From the NCBI GenBank assembly GCA_036768485.1, contig JAVLUZ010000567.1, forward strand, positions 124,001-188,000: a DNA stretch of 64,000 nt, in the 5' to 3' direction. This DNA is from Mermis nigrescens. Lineage: Eukaryota; Nematoda; Enoplea; Mermithida; Mermithidae. Made by a program: the position numbers and the translations under genes. This document shows positions 12,301 to 19,794 of the stretch, one piece after another (within the stretch, counting starts at the first letter, position 1; each line of letters starts with the position of its first letter). The notes under the pieces are model-generated. The model had not been told where the DNA came from and did no database searches. It worked only from the letters and a program-made list of their open reading frames with translations.

Positions 12301-15300
12301 AAAATTGAATTCGGGGGGGGGGGGTATTTTGATTTCTGGGGGGTATTTTGGTTTCTGGGGGTCCAGACCCCCAGACCCCCACGCCCATGTGTGGTCAACA
12401 CTCATTCTGGGGCTCAACTCCGCCTACCAAGAACGTGTATGCTTATTGCTCTTTTTATCTGATTTTTTTCAAAGCCCGTCCCTTATCAAGCGGGCATTGA
12501 TCACGGTTTTACGACGGGCAAACGATTGCATGTGTCGGGCTTACCGGAGAAAAAAGCCGAAATGTTCTCTATCAATTTGGTCAACGCAGCTGGCGAAATC
12601 GCTCTTCACTTCAACCCGAGATTTGGCAAAAAAGTACTTGAACTTATCATTTATTCATATTTTTGAGTTTAAAATCTTGAAATTTTTTTAAAAATTAATT
12701 TTTTTCTATCGCTTGCCTTTGTATTTAATCATTGTACTTTACAGAGAAAAATAATACATATAATGAATAATTCGGCGCCAAGGGCCGAAAAAATGACATA
12801 TTCTGCATGTCAAGCTAAATAAGAGCGGTTTTGAGCGGGCTAGAAGACAAAAAACATATATAATCAATAAATACGGTTCATGTTTCCCGTGTCATAGTCA
12901 TAGGTGAGCGGCCCCAAAATTCTGGGGGTGTGTTCAAGATTTAATCAAAAGTCAAAAAATGGCCTTAAAACTGATGGTATGGCGAAAAAATACCATTTTT
13001 CAACGTTTTTCATCGAGCAATATCTATTGACATCAAAAAAATTGCAAAAAAAAAAACAAAAAAATTCAAAAATTGAATTCTGGGGGTATTTTGGTTTGTG
13101 GGGGGTCCATACACCCCCAAACCCCCCAAGCCCAGGTATGGTCATAACTCAAATTTGAGCAGTTTTGAGTGAGCTAGAAGGCGAAAACTATAGCTGGTCA
13201 ATGGTACCGGCGCACAGCGCCAAAAAATATGTCCAACTCAAATTTGAGCGATTTCTAGCGGTTTAGAAGACAAAATTTTGCATAAACAATAAATGTGGCG
13301 CGAAGCGCCCGGAATATTTTGAGTTTACTAGCTCAAAAGTACGCTAAAAACCTGTTTTGGCGGTGTTTTAAACGCACTTCACCAACTGTTTCATTTTCCG
13401 TCTTGGGGGAACCTTGGGTAAAAATTTGTTCCTTATTTCAAGGGAGGGCGGCCCCCGCCCCCTTTAATACGAGTCTGGATCCGTGGATTGTGCATTAAGT
13501 GCTCTAATGATTTCAACAATTTCGCGTTATTTCTTAGTCGAATAAGCGAATAACTATAATTTGCAGATTTGCTAGAACAAACTACAAAACTATTTTTTTA
13601 CATTGAAACTTAAACTTCGGTCAAATGGAAGCCGGTGATTCGGTATCTTATGCTTACGCATAGGATAGACCTGTGAAAAATAGGATATAAGTGTGATATA
13701 GGCTTTACAGTGATTTAGTTTCAATGCGACGTATTACGCTTTCTGTGCAATTTAGCTGTCGGAACGACGAGTTTTATTAGCTTTCTTGTTAATTTAAAAT
13801 TCTATGGTATGATCAGCACGCGTGAGTAGTGGCCAAAATCCGGAAGGGAGGGCCCGGTGGGGCGAAATTGCCAATAAAATAACGCCAAAATTTGATTCTG
13901 AGGAGAATATCGATTTTCTGGAGTGTCCGCCAGATTTTCGGTGGGGTTCTTTTCAGACCCTCCACACCTATGTGTGATCTGGACTGAACAGTGGACCCCT
14001 CTTTCCAGGATTCGGTGACCCCAAAGCGATGGATCACTAGGATTCAATTTTTGATTTTTCGCAATTTTTCTTAAACTGACTCCCAGAATTCAATTGCTGT
14101 CGATTTATGCTTATGAGTAACTTTTTGCCCGTTTTCAATGTTGCTCAAAAGTGCTTGCAATTGACCTTAACCTGGTGAATAACGTAGATCTGAGGCTACG
14201 TTAGCATTTATACCACTTTTTGATATTTCGTTAAGACATTCCACCAACTGACCCCTTAGATCGGCCATGCTGTGCACCTACGTATCCCCGAATAGACATC
14301 CCGCAGACTCCCAAAATTCGTTCTTTGAGCATTCTCTCCTTTTCCCGATTTGTATGCCAGTGAATTGAGCTTGATGAGAAATGTTGAAAAATTGTGTTTT
14401 TCCTCCAAGTCACCATTTTTAAGACATTTTTTTGACCTTTGAAAATTGCAACCCCCAGAATTTCGGTGCTGCCCACCTATGGTCGAACGAACCTTCAACC
14501 AGACTCGCCAGAATTTCGGCTCCAAAGTGATTATTTCATTCACATAGGTTGTTGCGAGTAATGGATAAGCTACTTATTTTTATTGTTTACCAATTTTTCC
14601 TGGCCTACGGTCTGATTTTTTAGTAGCTTAGGAGGATAAATTTTGACAATTTGTTTCAGATCGTTATTCGCAATTCTCAGTTGGGCGGAGCGTGGGGAAA
14701 CGAAGAGCAGGAAGGAAAATTTCCGTTCGGGGCTGAGACTATATTCGACGTGGATATTGTGAATGAGCCACACGCTTTTCAAGTGATTATCTCTTTAATC
14801 TTTTCTTAATTAATGCTCTTTTGTGCTCATTTATTTCCTCCGATTCATAAATTAAAGTTAAACTATAAATCAATTTAAAATGTCGGTCTGTCAGTAAATA
14901 AAAATCGAGTAAGGGGTAAAATGGAGTGTCAAAGGATATGCGAAGAGAATGAATGAGAACAAACGATTAAAATAAATGTGAAATATTTCTGTCTTTGATC
15001 CTTTAAGCCGGTTCAACAAGTAGCTCGGGAACCGAATCTTTTGCCCTTATCATTGTAACACCAATTCATAAACAACGTGTGAGACTTTTTGAAAAATTAA
15101 ATTTTAATTTTCTTTTAATTAGAGCTTTACTGGGGCCGCTTTTTTACCGGAGCCGGGGCCTAGGCCTGGCCTGGGTCTAGAAACATACTGTATAATGCGG
15201 TCATATGAGTTCCCATGCTGGCATTTGTTGCGATAAATATGTGCATGACATGTATCATATTATTATTGATAAAAAATAATAATAATAATAATTATTATTT

Positions 15301-17880
15301 TATATTATTATAAAAATAATTATATTATCAAAGTAAGATCATATTCAGTTGGAAAATGTTCTCTTTTTGAAGGAGAATCATACTTGCGAATTGTTTATGA
15401 TTGCACGTTAGTTTTTCCAATTAGTTTTCAGTTTTTAATCAAACAAGTTAATGCCCCTGAAATAAAACTCAGGTGAGAATTTCTTGAGGCATTGCATGAA
15501 AACATTGAATACGATCCTGTGCAGCGGGATATGTAGTGAACTGATCCTGCTGCATCTACGATAACTGCAAGCAGACATGCAAATTGGATTGTGCGGAAAG
15601 CGGGAATATCCTGGGGTATATATGGTAAGATTAAGGTCAGAAACGGATTAAAGTCGAGGCTTTCTCGCGAAAATGATTGAAATCGATCATGAGAATGATT
15701 GTAATTATTACTCTAAAGCATTCTATCAATTTTTAAATTTAGTTTAGCTGAAAAGTATAAACCCCAGATTAGATTGACCCTGAATGTGAAGCGAATGCAA
15801 GTGATCAAAAAACTATTCAGTAAAGGATTCCAAAATGATATACAAAAAATTTATCATTTGGCCTATCTGTATGACTTATTTCTCAATATCGAGTCATCCA
15901 GACATTTTAAAATCCTGGTCCTCGCATTTAACTTTGCGGCTTGCCAAAGGAAACTAATGCAGAAAATAATAAATCGGCGCAAAGCGCCGAAAACTTCTGG
16001 CATATTATCGTTTTTTAGTCAACTCCGGCGCGAAGCGCCCGAAAATTTTTGAATTTATTAGCTTAAAGTTTGGCTTCATTGATTGAACTAGGTATCGATT
16101 TCATTAGTTTTATTGTCTCAATTGAAGCCCTCAGTTCGTTAACACCTACATATAACGAAATAAAAGTGTGACTGATCGAACTACCTCACTTTCCGCTCAT
16201 TACCTGAGTGTTGAGCTTACTTATCTCAGTCAATCAATGCAACAATTTGCATCTGACAACAATATTAAAATTCTCAGGCCCCGATTCCGGGGCCAGCTCG
16301 GCCCGGAACAGCTCTAACTTTAATTATAATTACCTCTATTTTAATATGCAACAAATATTCCCGAATGATTTGTTTAAAAATGGGGGAATAAGCATTTCTA
16401 TTTACATCTTTGAATTGATATTCGTTTTGTTCAAAAAATTTTGTGAAAACAACGTTAGTTGCTGGATAATGAAGCGTTCTTCTTGAAACTTTGGTGGAAT
16501 ACTTTTCACAGTGAAAGAATGTTTTGATTTTTCCCGTCGAAGCGAAAAATAGAAATAAGGTCAATTTCGTTTTTTGACCTTAATATTAATGTCAGTGGAT
16601 TTTAAACCGCATTTTTAGCTTTAGCACAAAATTCTCAACCAGAATATGTAAAGAATACAAAAATGTGTGAAGAATGTTATGCTGAAAAATACGTTTTAAA
16701 AATTAACGATATTTAAATAACGTTAACGTTTAACAACGCTACTGAGTACCTACCATGTCTGAGCAAGAAAGTTTATGAAATTTTGGCTGGAGAATGGTCA
16801 GAGATAAGTGAAAGTGCGGCTCTATTCCTTATATTCGTGCATTAGCAAAGAATAACAGTTCTAGAACTTCCGCCGAAAATTTTTTGAACGAAATAATAAG
16901 ATGAAATCAATAATAAAAAATAATAAGTACTTTATTTCTTCAAAAACTCTTGCGATCTTTGCCCTTAAAAATCTATTTCTGCTGCAAAAATATAGGTTTC
17001 GGGCCGTTCCGTGTAGTAAAAAATTCTGATAATGAATAATTACCATGCGTAACAGATATCGGCAAATTTGAAAAACTGTAAAAATTTAACTGGAGAATCG
17101 GAAATAAATATTTCTGAGAAATCACGACAGGCCATGGCCCTAAATTACTGGAAAAATTGTATGTCGATTATCTTTTCAACTGTATTGGGCCAATAAGCAA
17201 ACATTTGACGGCTTAATTTGGGATGAGCATGAGAGTTGGCGCTTGAGGAAAATTTAATTCTAAGACGTCTTCTGGATTCGGGTGTTGGTACGGTCTCTTA
17301 GATTTTGGGGGGTTAGCCAGACCCCTACGTTCATTTGTAATATCCCTAAACTTCGCTTATTACATGCCCATAGTGAGTTAGCTAACCTCTCATCGTCCCT
17401 TAAATCCGTCGTAAACTACTTTTATTACTTTTTTATTTATTTATTCATTTACCCTTCTTATTTATTTATACCAGTGTTTCCCAATTTTCCTATCGTACTT
17501 TTTATTTATCTATAGTCTATTTTTTAACATGGTGCATGGAATCGCGCGATAAGCAAATGTGTTATTACTGTAGTACCTGACTTCTCCGTTGCTCGACGGA
17601 GTACGGAGTGACCCGAGTTGTCTGTCGAGCAGTGAAAAAATTGCAATTACAGTAATAAGCACTTCACTTTTGATTATCGATTATTTTCATGCACTAGGTT
17701 AAAAAACCACCATACTTTGCTCTACTTTTTTACTACCACTATCCTATCCTGGTCTTATCGATTCAATGCTATGTCAACGGCAATCATTTTTGCGCCTACG
17801 CCCATCGCACCGACCCGAACAGCATAAAGGGGCTAAAAATCGACGGCGACATCGAACTGCAAGGCGTCCACGTGAAATGA
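310..17880 (+). CDS. lec-1: Tandem-repeat galectin (LEC-1-like, two carbohydrate-recognition domains), six exons
   Basis: This encodes a 32-kDa-type beta-galactoside-binding lectin. The exons are 310-336, 7332-7619, 9941-10063, 12475-12633, 14660-14782 and about 17767-17880, all in phase 0, and they join to 277 codons; C. elegans LEC-1 is about 279 aa. The start is chosen because the first nine codons read MSLEETKSL and are followed by GTAAGC, resembling the MS-x-EE start of nematode LEC-1. CRD1 (about residues 12-146) keeps H57, R61, N70, W77 and E80 but has Ser59 where CRD2 has Asn, as I recall for LEC-1 itself. The WGGKYY-PVPY linker (141-150) leads into CRD2, which has the full set H191, N193, R195, N204, W211, E214. 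There is no signal peptide, as expected of galectins. The last exon lacks an obvious AG acceptor. Nearly all of the 17.6 kb is intron occupied by small DNA transposons. The family and the join are solid; orthology to lec-1 rather than a sister galectin is likely but not proven. Confidence 0.88.
775..944. repeat. Family D palindromic element, copy 1
   Basis: About 170 bp starting CTATAGTCTGTTTCACACAA and ending ...AACAGACTGTA. The right half is close to the reverse complement of the left half (CGACAATAAGCTGAC against GTCGGCTTACTGTCG), so the whole element could fold into one hairpin. It lies in galectin intron 1. Confidence 0.75.
1001..1168. repeat. Family D palindromic element, copy 2
   Basis: A second copy in the same orientation, only 56 bp after copy 1. 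It starts ATAGTCTGTGTCACACAAG and ends ATGTGAAACAGACTGTAG, and is better preserved at its right end. Confidence 0.75.
1169..3935. other. Galectin intron 1, left part: no recognised element
   Basis: AT-rich intronic sequence. I see no coding exon, RNA gene or repeat shared with the rest of the window. The short open frames at 1205-1396, 2486-2758 and 3149-3367 have no splice sites or recognisable protein features. Confidence 0.5.
3936..4537. mobile_element. Non-autonomous element with CTATAGTCTGTTTCAT-type inverted ends
   Basis: The left end CTATAGTCCATTTCATTTA is matched in inverse by AAAGTTATATGAAACAGACTATAG at the right end. The 600-bp interior has no coding capacity. The ends resemble those of family D and of the element at 30477-31009, so these may be one superfamily. 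Confidence 0.5.
4538..5833. other. Galectin intron 1, middle part: no recognised element
   Basis: Unremarkable AT-rich intron. Open frames here are short and lack protein-like composition. Confidence 0.5.
5834..7040. mobile_element. Element H: hAT-like, both ends packed with GGACTATAGTCC palindromes
   Basis: The inverted termini are TAGCGTTGGCAAAAGTCC at the left and its complement GGACTTTTGCCAACGCTA at the right. Inside each terminus, about 130-150 bp (roughly 5845-5965 and 6880-7022) is built from GGACT/AGTCC words, including many GGACTATAGTCC palindromes. The roughly 900-bp centre is AT-rich and non-coding. The flanks TATATAAT and CATATAAT match at 7 of 8 bases if the right end is taken as 7040, consistent with a hAT duplication but not clean. 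Confidence 0.7.
7332..7619 (+). CDS. lec-1: Galectin exon 2: first two thirds of CRD1
   Basis: This encodes 96 residues (10-105), starting ALPYLSRLEG. It carries LEPGQT near the start of the fold, the sugar-contact row H57-x-S-x-R61 with N70, and the WGKEE strand (77-81). The acceptor is ATTTTGAG, weaker than the usual TTTCAG. The donor is CAG|GTGATAG. Reading through the donor hits a stop at 7638. Confidence 0.92.
7641..8018. other. Start of galectin intron 2: diverged repeat material
   Basis: The C-rich passage at 7855-7945 ends in a GAACCATTACATGGATGG-type terminus similar to the end of the repeat at 62519-62735, so it may be an old member of that family. No coding sequence seen. Confidence 0.35.
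8027..8190. mobile_element. Family B MITE, copy 1 (8-bp TSD)
   Basis: A 164-bp element starting CGGGCACGTAGCTGGCC and ending ACTGTGCCTG, with an internal AAAAATAGCACAAAATAAC. It is flanked on both sides by AACTGACC (8019-8026 and 8191-8198), a perfect 8-bp duplication typical of hAT transposition. Confidence 0.8.
8199..8530. repeat. Family J repeat, copy 1, with GGCGCTTCGCGCC core
   Basis: It contains the near-palindrome GGCGCTTCGCGCC at 8312-8324, followed by an AT-rich arm and GTGTACCCATCGTTTTTAGCC. The order of words matches 19052-19375 read on the other strand, 11690-11940 and 27640-27960. No open frame of note. Confidence 0.55.
8830..9008 (-). mobile_element. Family A short-subfamily MITE with TSD
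   Basis: The ends are CTCGCATGGGCGTGAGG and CGCTGCCCATGTATG. The flanks GTCTTTGC and GTCTTTAC agree at 7 of 8 bases. The interior shares TCCGAAATTCGGTCGCTGCCC with the longer family A but lacks its TGGTATGGCG segment. Confidence 0.65.
9099..9343 (+). mobile_element. Family A MITE, copy 1
   Basis: A 245-bp element, CATACGTGGGCAGC...CGCCCAGGTGTG, with near-inverted ends. It is flanked by GTCTAGAC and ATCTAGAC (7 of 8). The conserved interior includes GGTCAAAAAATGGCC, TGGTGGTATGGCGAAAAA, CGTTTCTCAT and TTGGCATCAAAAAATTG. Confidence 0.8.
9380..9606 (-). repeat. Family K repeat, copy 1
   Basis: It contains GAATGAGGTAAAATGAAGGCC, the AACGTAGGTTTAACC segment and the terminal CCATGCTGTGCATCTATGG. 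Members of this family recur at 14040-14283, 38945-39335, 47060-47275, 52012-52262 and 61404-61928. Non-coding; class unknown. Confidence 0.6.
9941..10063 (+). CDS. lec-1: Galectin exon 3: end of CRD1
   Basis: Forty-one codons begin VYANQKLIGDFEYR and end WGGKYY. They complete the last strands of CRD1, including the HLYIDG strand. The acceptor AATTTCAG and donor GTAAGC are both canonical. Confidence 0.93.
10074..10492. other. Galectin intron 3, left part: nothing recognised
   Basis: Unique AT-rich intron sequence with no repeat shared with the window and no coding signal. Confidence 0.5.
10501..10765 (+). mobile_element. Family A MITE, copy 2, perfect 8-bp TSD
   Basis: A 265-bp element, CATACGTGGGCAGC...CGCCCAGGTGTG, flanked on both sides by GTGTATCC (10493-10500 and 10766-10773). 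It is full length, with the TGGTGGTATGGCG core. The perfect duplication suggests relatively recent insertion. Confidence 0.85.
10774..11689. other. Galectin intron 3, middle: nothing recognised
   Basis: AT-rich intron. A short AT stretch of TTATTAATA words lies at 11487-11540. No exon or element could be supported. Confidence 0.5.
11690..11940 (+). repeat. Family J repeat, copy 2, GGCGCGAAGCGC core
   Basis: It shares GTCAT..TTCAGTAAATTGAA, the ACGTAGCC..AAA segment, GGGCGCGAAGCGCTGAAA (from 11820) and TTTTTTCGGAAAACC with the other J copies. Confidence 0.55.
11949..12209 (+). mobile_element. Family A MITE, copy 3 (left member of an adjacent pair)
   Basis: The ends are CATAGGTGGGCGGCACCG and CACGCCCGGGTATG. 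The flanks are GTCAACAG on the left and GTCAACAC on the right, the latter shared with copy 4. The TGGTGGTATGGCG core is complete. Confidence 0.8.
12218..12393 (+). mobile_element. Family A MITE, copy 4, internally deleted, inserted in the duplication of copy 3
   Basis: It starts CATACGTGGGCAGC, ends CGCCCATGTGTG, and is flanked by GTCAACAC on both sides. About 85 bp, including the TGGTATGGCG and GAGCACTATCC segments, are missing, so it is only 176 bp. It ends just upstream of galectin exon 4. Confidence 0.8.
12475..12633 (+). CDS. lec-1: Galectin exon 4: linker and start of CRD2
   Basis: Fifty-three codons start PVPYQAGIDHGF and end HFNPRFGKK. They carry the canonical H-x-N-x-R sugar-binding motif (H191, N193, R195). 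The acceptor is TTTTTTCAAAG rather than TTTCAG, and the donor is GTACTT. Confidence 0.93.
12899..13140 (+). mobile_element. Family A MITE, copy 5
   Basis: The ends are CATAGGTGAGCGGCCCC and AGCCCAGGTATG. The flanks GTCATAGT and GTCATAAC agree at 6 of 8 bases. Galectin intron 4. Confidence 0.75.
13141..13345. repeat. Family J fragments with two GGCGC..GCGCC hairpins
   Basis: CGGCGCACAGCGCC (around 13209) and GGCGCGAAGCGCC (around 13297) each follow a CAAATTTGAGC-GATTT-TAG segment. They look like two partial copies of the J core in tandem. Confidence 0.5.
13812..13978. repeat. Family A short-subfamily remnant
   Basis: It resembles the 24215-24366 copy: a CACGCGTGAGT start, GATTCTGAGGAGAATATCGATTTTCTG in the middle (with interruptions) and a CACACCTATGTGTG end. 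Diverged, with no clear duplication. Confidence 0.4.
14040..14283 (-). repeat. Family K repeat, copy 2
   Basis: It shares GAATAACGTAGATCTGAGG and the end GATCGGCCATGCTGTGCACC with the other K copies. Confidence 0.55.
14288..14481 (-). mobile_element. Family A MITE, copy 6, left end truncated
   Basis: Read on the minus strand it runs CATAGGTGGGCAGCACCG, CTGGGGGTTGCAA, GGTCAAAAAAATG, then the GAAAAATTGTG and CTTGATGAGAAATG segments. The distal inverted end is missing or replaced, and no duplication is seen. Confidence 0.65.
14660..14782 (+). CDS. lec-1: Galectin exon 5: core of CRD2
   Basis: Forty-one codons start IVIRNSQLGGAWGNEE and end VNEPHAFQ. N204, W211 and E214 complete the sugar-binding set of CRD2. 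The acceptor TTGTTTCAG is canonical and the donor is GTGATT. Confidence 0.93.
14791..15960. other. Galectin intron 5, left part: AT-rich, low complexity
   Basis: It contains an AT-rich inverted stretch of ATT/AAT repeats at about 15258-15330 and a GC-rich patch (CCGGAGCCGGGGCCTAGG) near 15148. No exon supported. Confidence 0.45.
15961..16050. repeat. Two GGCGC..GCGCC hairpin cores 54 bp apart
   Basis: CGGCGCAAAGCGCCGAAAA at about 15974 and CCGGCGCGAAGCGCCCGAAAA at about 16026, each with the GAAAA/AATTT context of family J. The remainder of a J element is not clear here. Confidence 0.45.
16051..17766. other. Galectin intron 5, right part: no recognised element
   Basis: AT-rich, with a TTATTTATTTA-type low-complexity stretch at 17420-17515 and a TTACTGTAG motif at 17565-17573. 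The last 70 bases before exon 6 are pyrimidine-rich and lack any AG. Confidence 0.5.
17767..17880 (+). CDS. lec-1: Galectin exon 6: last strands of CRD2 and stop
   Basis: The conserved part reads CYVNGNHFCAYAHR, then GLKIDGDIELQGV, ending in TGA at 17878-17880. The left edge is uncertain. Homology asks for a join just before TGC TAT GTC (17767), but the bases there are ATTCAA, with no AG between 17698 and the exon. The AG at 17696-17697 would also keep the frame, but would insert 23 residues encoded by what looks like a polypyrimidine tract. Confidence 0.82.
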   Translation, partial: CYVNGNHFCAYAHRTDPNSIKGLKIDGDIELQGVHVK

Positions 17881-18315
17881 GCTTTTCCCGCTTGAAAGAA
17901 AAAATTCCTTACTTTCTAAATTCTTCTCTTAATCTTCTAAATCAATCGACGGGCTTCTGCATCATTTTGCCGTAATAGTTCGTTTCCTTCGCACGCATTA
18001 TCCGGTTCTTGCGAATGAAATTGCTTTTATCGACGCGTTTATTATGATTCGCCGTTTAAACCGCACTACCGTGCTAATAGTTTAAACTGTATAGTGGAAG
18101 TTTAAATATGTTTATGGGCTACACTAATTATCGCCATTGTAGAGCTACTCGCTTAAGCGTCCGATCCGCATTTATCGGTGAACCGCTTTTTTAATCGTTC
18201 ATCCTCCATTTTGAACAATGCCGGCTAAATCTGTTTATTAGTTAGTATAGAGGTTTTATTTTCTGCTGTTCCGTTCCATATCTTTTGATTTTGTGCAGTT
18301 AAGTGTGCCTATTCG

Positions 18316-18321
18316 AATAAA
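18316..18321 (+). terminator. Candidate poly(A) signal AATAAA of the galectin gene
   Basis: AATAAA lies 436 bases after the stop codon, the first clear match downstream. The intervening 17881-18315 would be the 3'UTR. Cleavage position is not determinable from sequence alone. Confidence 0.45.
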
Positions 18322-18599
18322 AAGCCAAGTAAGACATGTTTTAGCAATTGGCAGACACAATGCATCGCCACTTACGATGGCTATTGTGATCATATATATA
18401 TGCATAACGGCTCGAAATTTTTGATGGGAATATCTTGGGCGACAGCAATTCGCTCCGTCTAAATCCCCCTCATAATATAGATTTGGTCTTCCTGGTTTAA
18501 AAAAAGCACTTGTACAATGTCCAGCTTGAAATTGGTTGTCCTAGTCACACAAAAGCATGGGGGTCTCTTGACCATACCTGGGCGGGGGGGTATGCACAC

Positions 18600-18841
18600 C
18601 ATAGGTGGGCGGCACCAAAGTTCTGGGGGGGTGCAAGATTTTGTCAAAGGTCAAAAAAATGGCCTTAAAAGTGGTGGTATGGCGAAAAAACACCATTTTT
18701 CAACATTTATCATCGAGCACTGTCCATTAGCATCAAAAAATTGCGAAAAAACGAAAAAATTTTCAAAATTTGAAATCTGGTGGGGGGGGGTATTTTGGTT
18801 TCTCAGGAGGTTGCATACCCCAAGCCCCACGCCCAAGTATG
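18600..18841 (+). mobile_element. Family A MITE, copy 7, perfect 8-bp TSD
   Basis: CATAGGTGGGCGGCACC...ACGCCCAAGTATG, flanked on both sides by ATGCACAC (18592-18599 and 18842-18849). The core is complete. Confidence 0.85.
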
Positions 18842-18849
18842 ATGCACAC

Positions 18850-19041
18850 CCCCAGAAACCAGAATAACCCTCCCCAGAATTCAATTTTTGAAAATTTTTT
18901 GATGCCAATTGATATAGTGCTCGATGAGAAACGTTGAAAATGGTGATTTTTTCGCCGTACCACCATTTTTAGGACCATTTTTTGACCTTTGAAAAAATCT
19001 TGCACCATCTTCCCCCAGAACTTTAGAGCCGCCCACCTATG
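18850..19041 (-). mobile_element. Family A MITE, copy 8, inverted next to copy 7
   Basis: Read on the minus strand it starts CATAGGTGGGCGGCTC and runs through the usual core to CTGGTTTCTGGGGG, lacking the distal end. It abuts the duplication of copy 7, and ATGTACAC on its far side differs from ATGCACAC at one base. Copies 7 and 8 together form a 450-bp inverted repeat. Confidence 0.75.
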
Positions 19042-19051
19042 ATGTACACCA

Positions 19052-19375
19052 TGGGAATTCTAGAAAGGTCAGGCCCAAAAATTTTTGAAAAGTGCCTTTT
19101 CGGGGCTAAAAACGATGGATACACGTCAAAGTCACTGTTTTTCAATTAATGCTAGCTCTTTTTAGAACATAAAAAGTTAACGAAATCTGGAAAACATTTG
19201 AAAAACTTCAGTAAATTGAACAAAATGTAGTCAAAAAGGGGCAAATGGCGCGAAGCGCCGCAAAATTCGAGATTTTTGAGCCACAAATGAACTAAAAACG
19301 CCTGAAAAGGCTCACTTTTTACAATTCTAACCAACTTTTAAAAAAGTGACAATTGGGGGGATCGCAGACATTTGG
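19052..19375 (-). repeat. Family J repeat, copy 3, GGCGCGAAGCGCC core
   Basis: It holds GGGGCTAAAAACGATGG, ATACACGTCAAAGTCACTG, CTTCAGTAAATTGAAC and GGCGCGAAGCGCC (about 19249), in the reverse order of the copy at 8199-8530. Confidence 0.6.
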
Positions 19376-19794
19376 CAGAGGGTCATTTGCCATTCCTGAA
19401 GGGGGTCAACCCCCCAGAACACGTCTGTGTTCGGGCAGAAATAGTGAAAATTTTGATAAAATATAACCGACTAGTACCGTCTCATGCAATCTACTGAATA
19501 TTTGTGAAAGTAAGTTTGTATATCCGGGGTTAACTCCGGCCCCATAGCACTTGGTGGGCTGACGTTTTGGCCCGAGCTCGACATACCGGCTGGGGTTGTA
19601 CATAGTAGCGACATCTAAATTTCACCAACCTCACCCATGCACCCTACACAGGGATGAAGCGGGAGGCGTCCCTATGCTTAAGCATGGCCGATTTCGGGAC
19701 ATGACCGATTTTTTTGCCAAATTTCGAAAATCGGAATAAATTCAGTTTACACTATTTTCGGGTTAGGTACTTTTGCCGTTGCGTGCGTTATAAC

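Noticed and set aside
12158..12691. 177-codon plus-strand open frame
   Set aside because: It crosses family A elements and galectin exon 4 in the wrong frame. The exon is read in another frame with clear homology.
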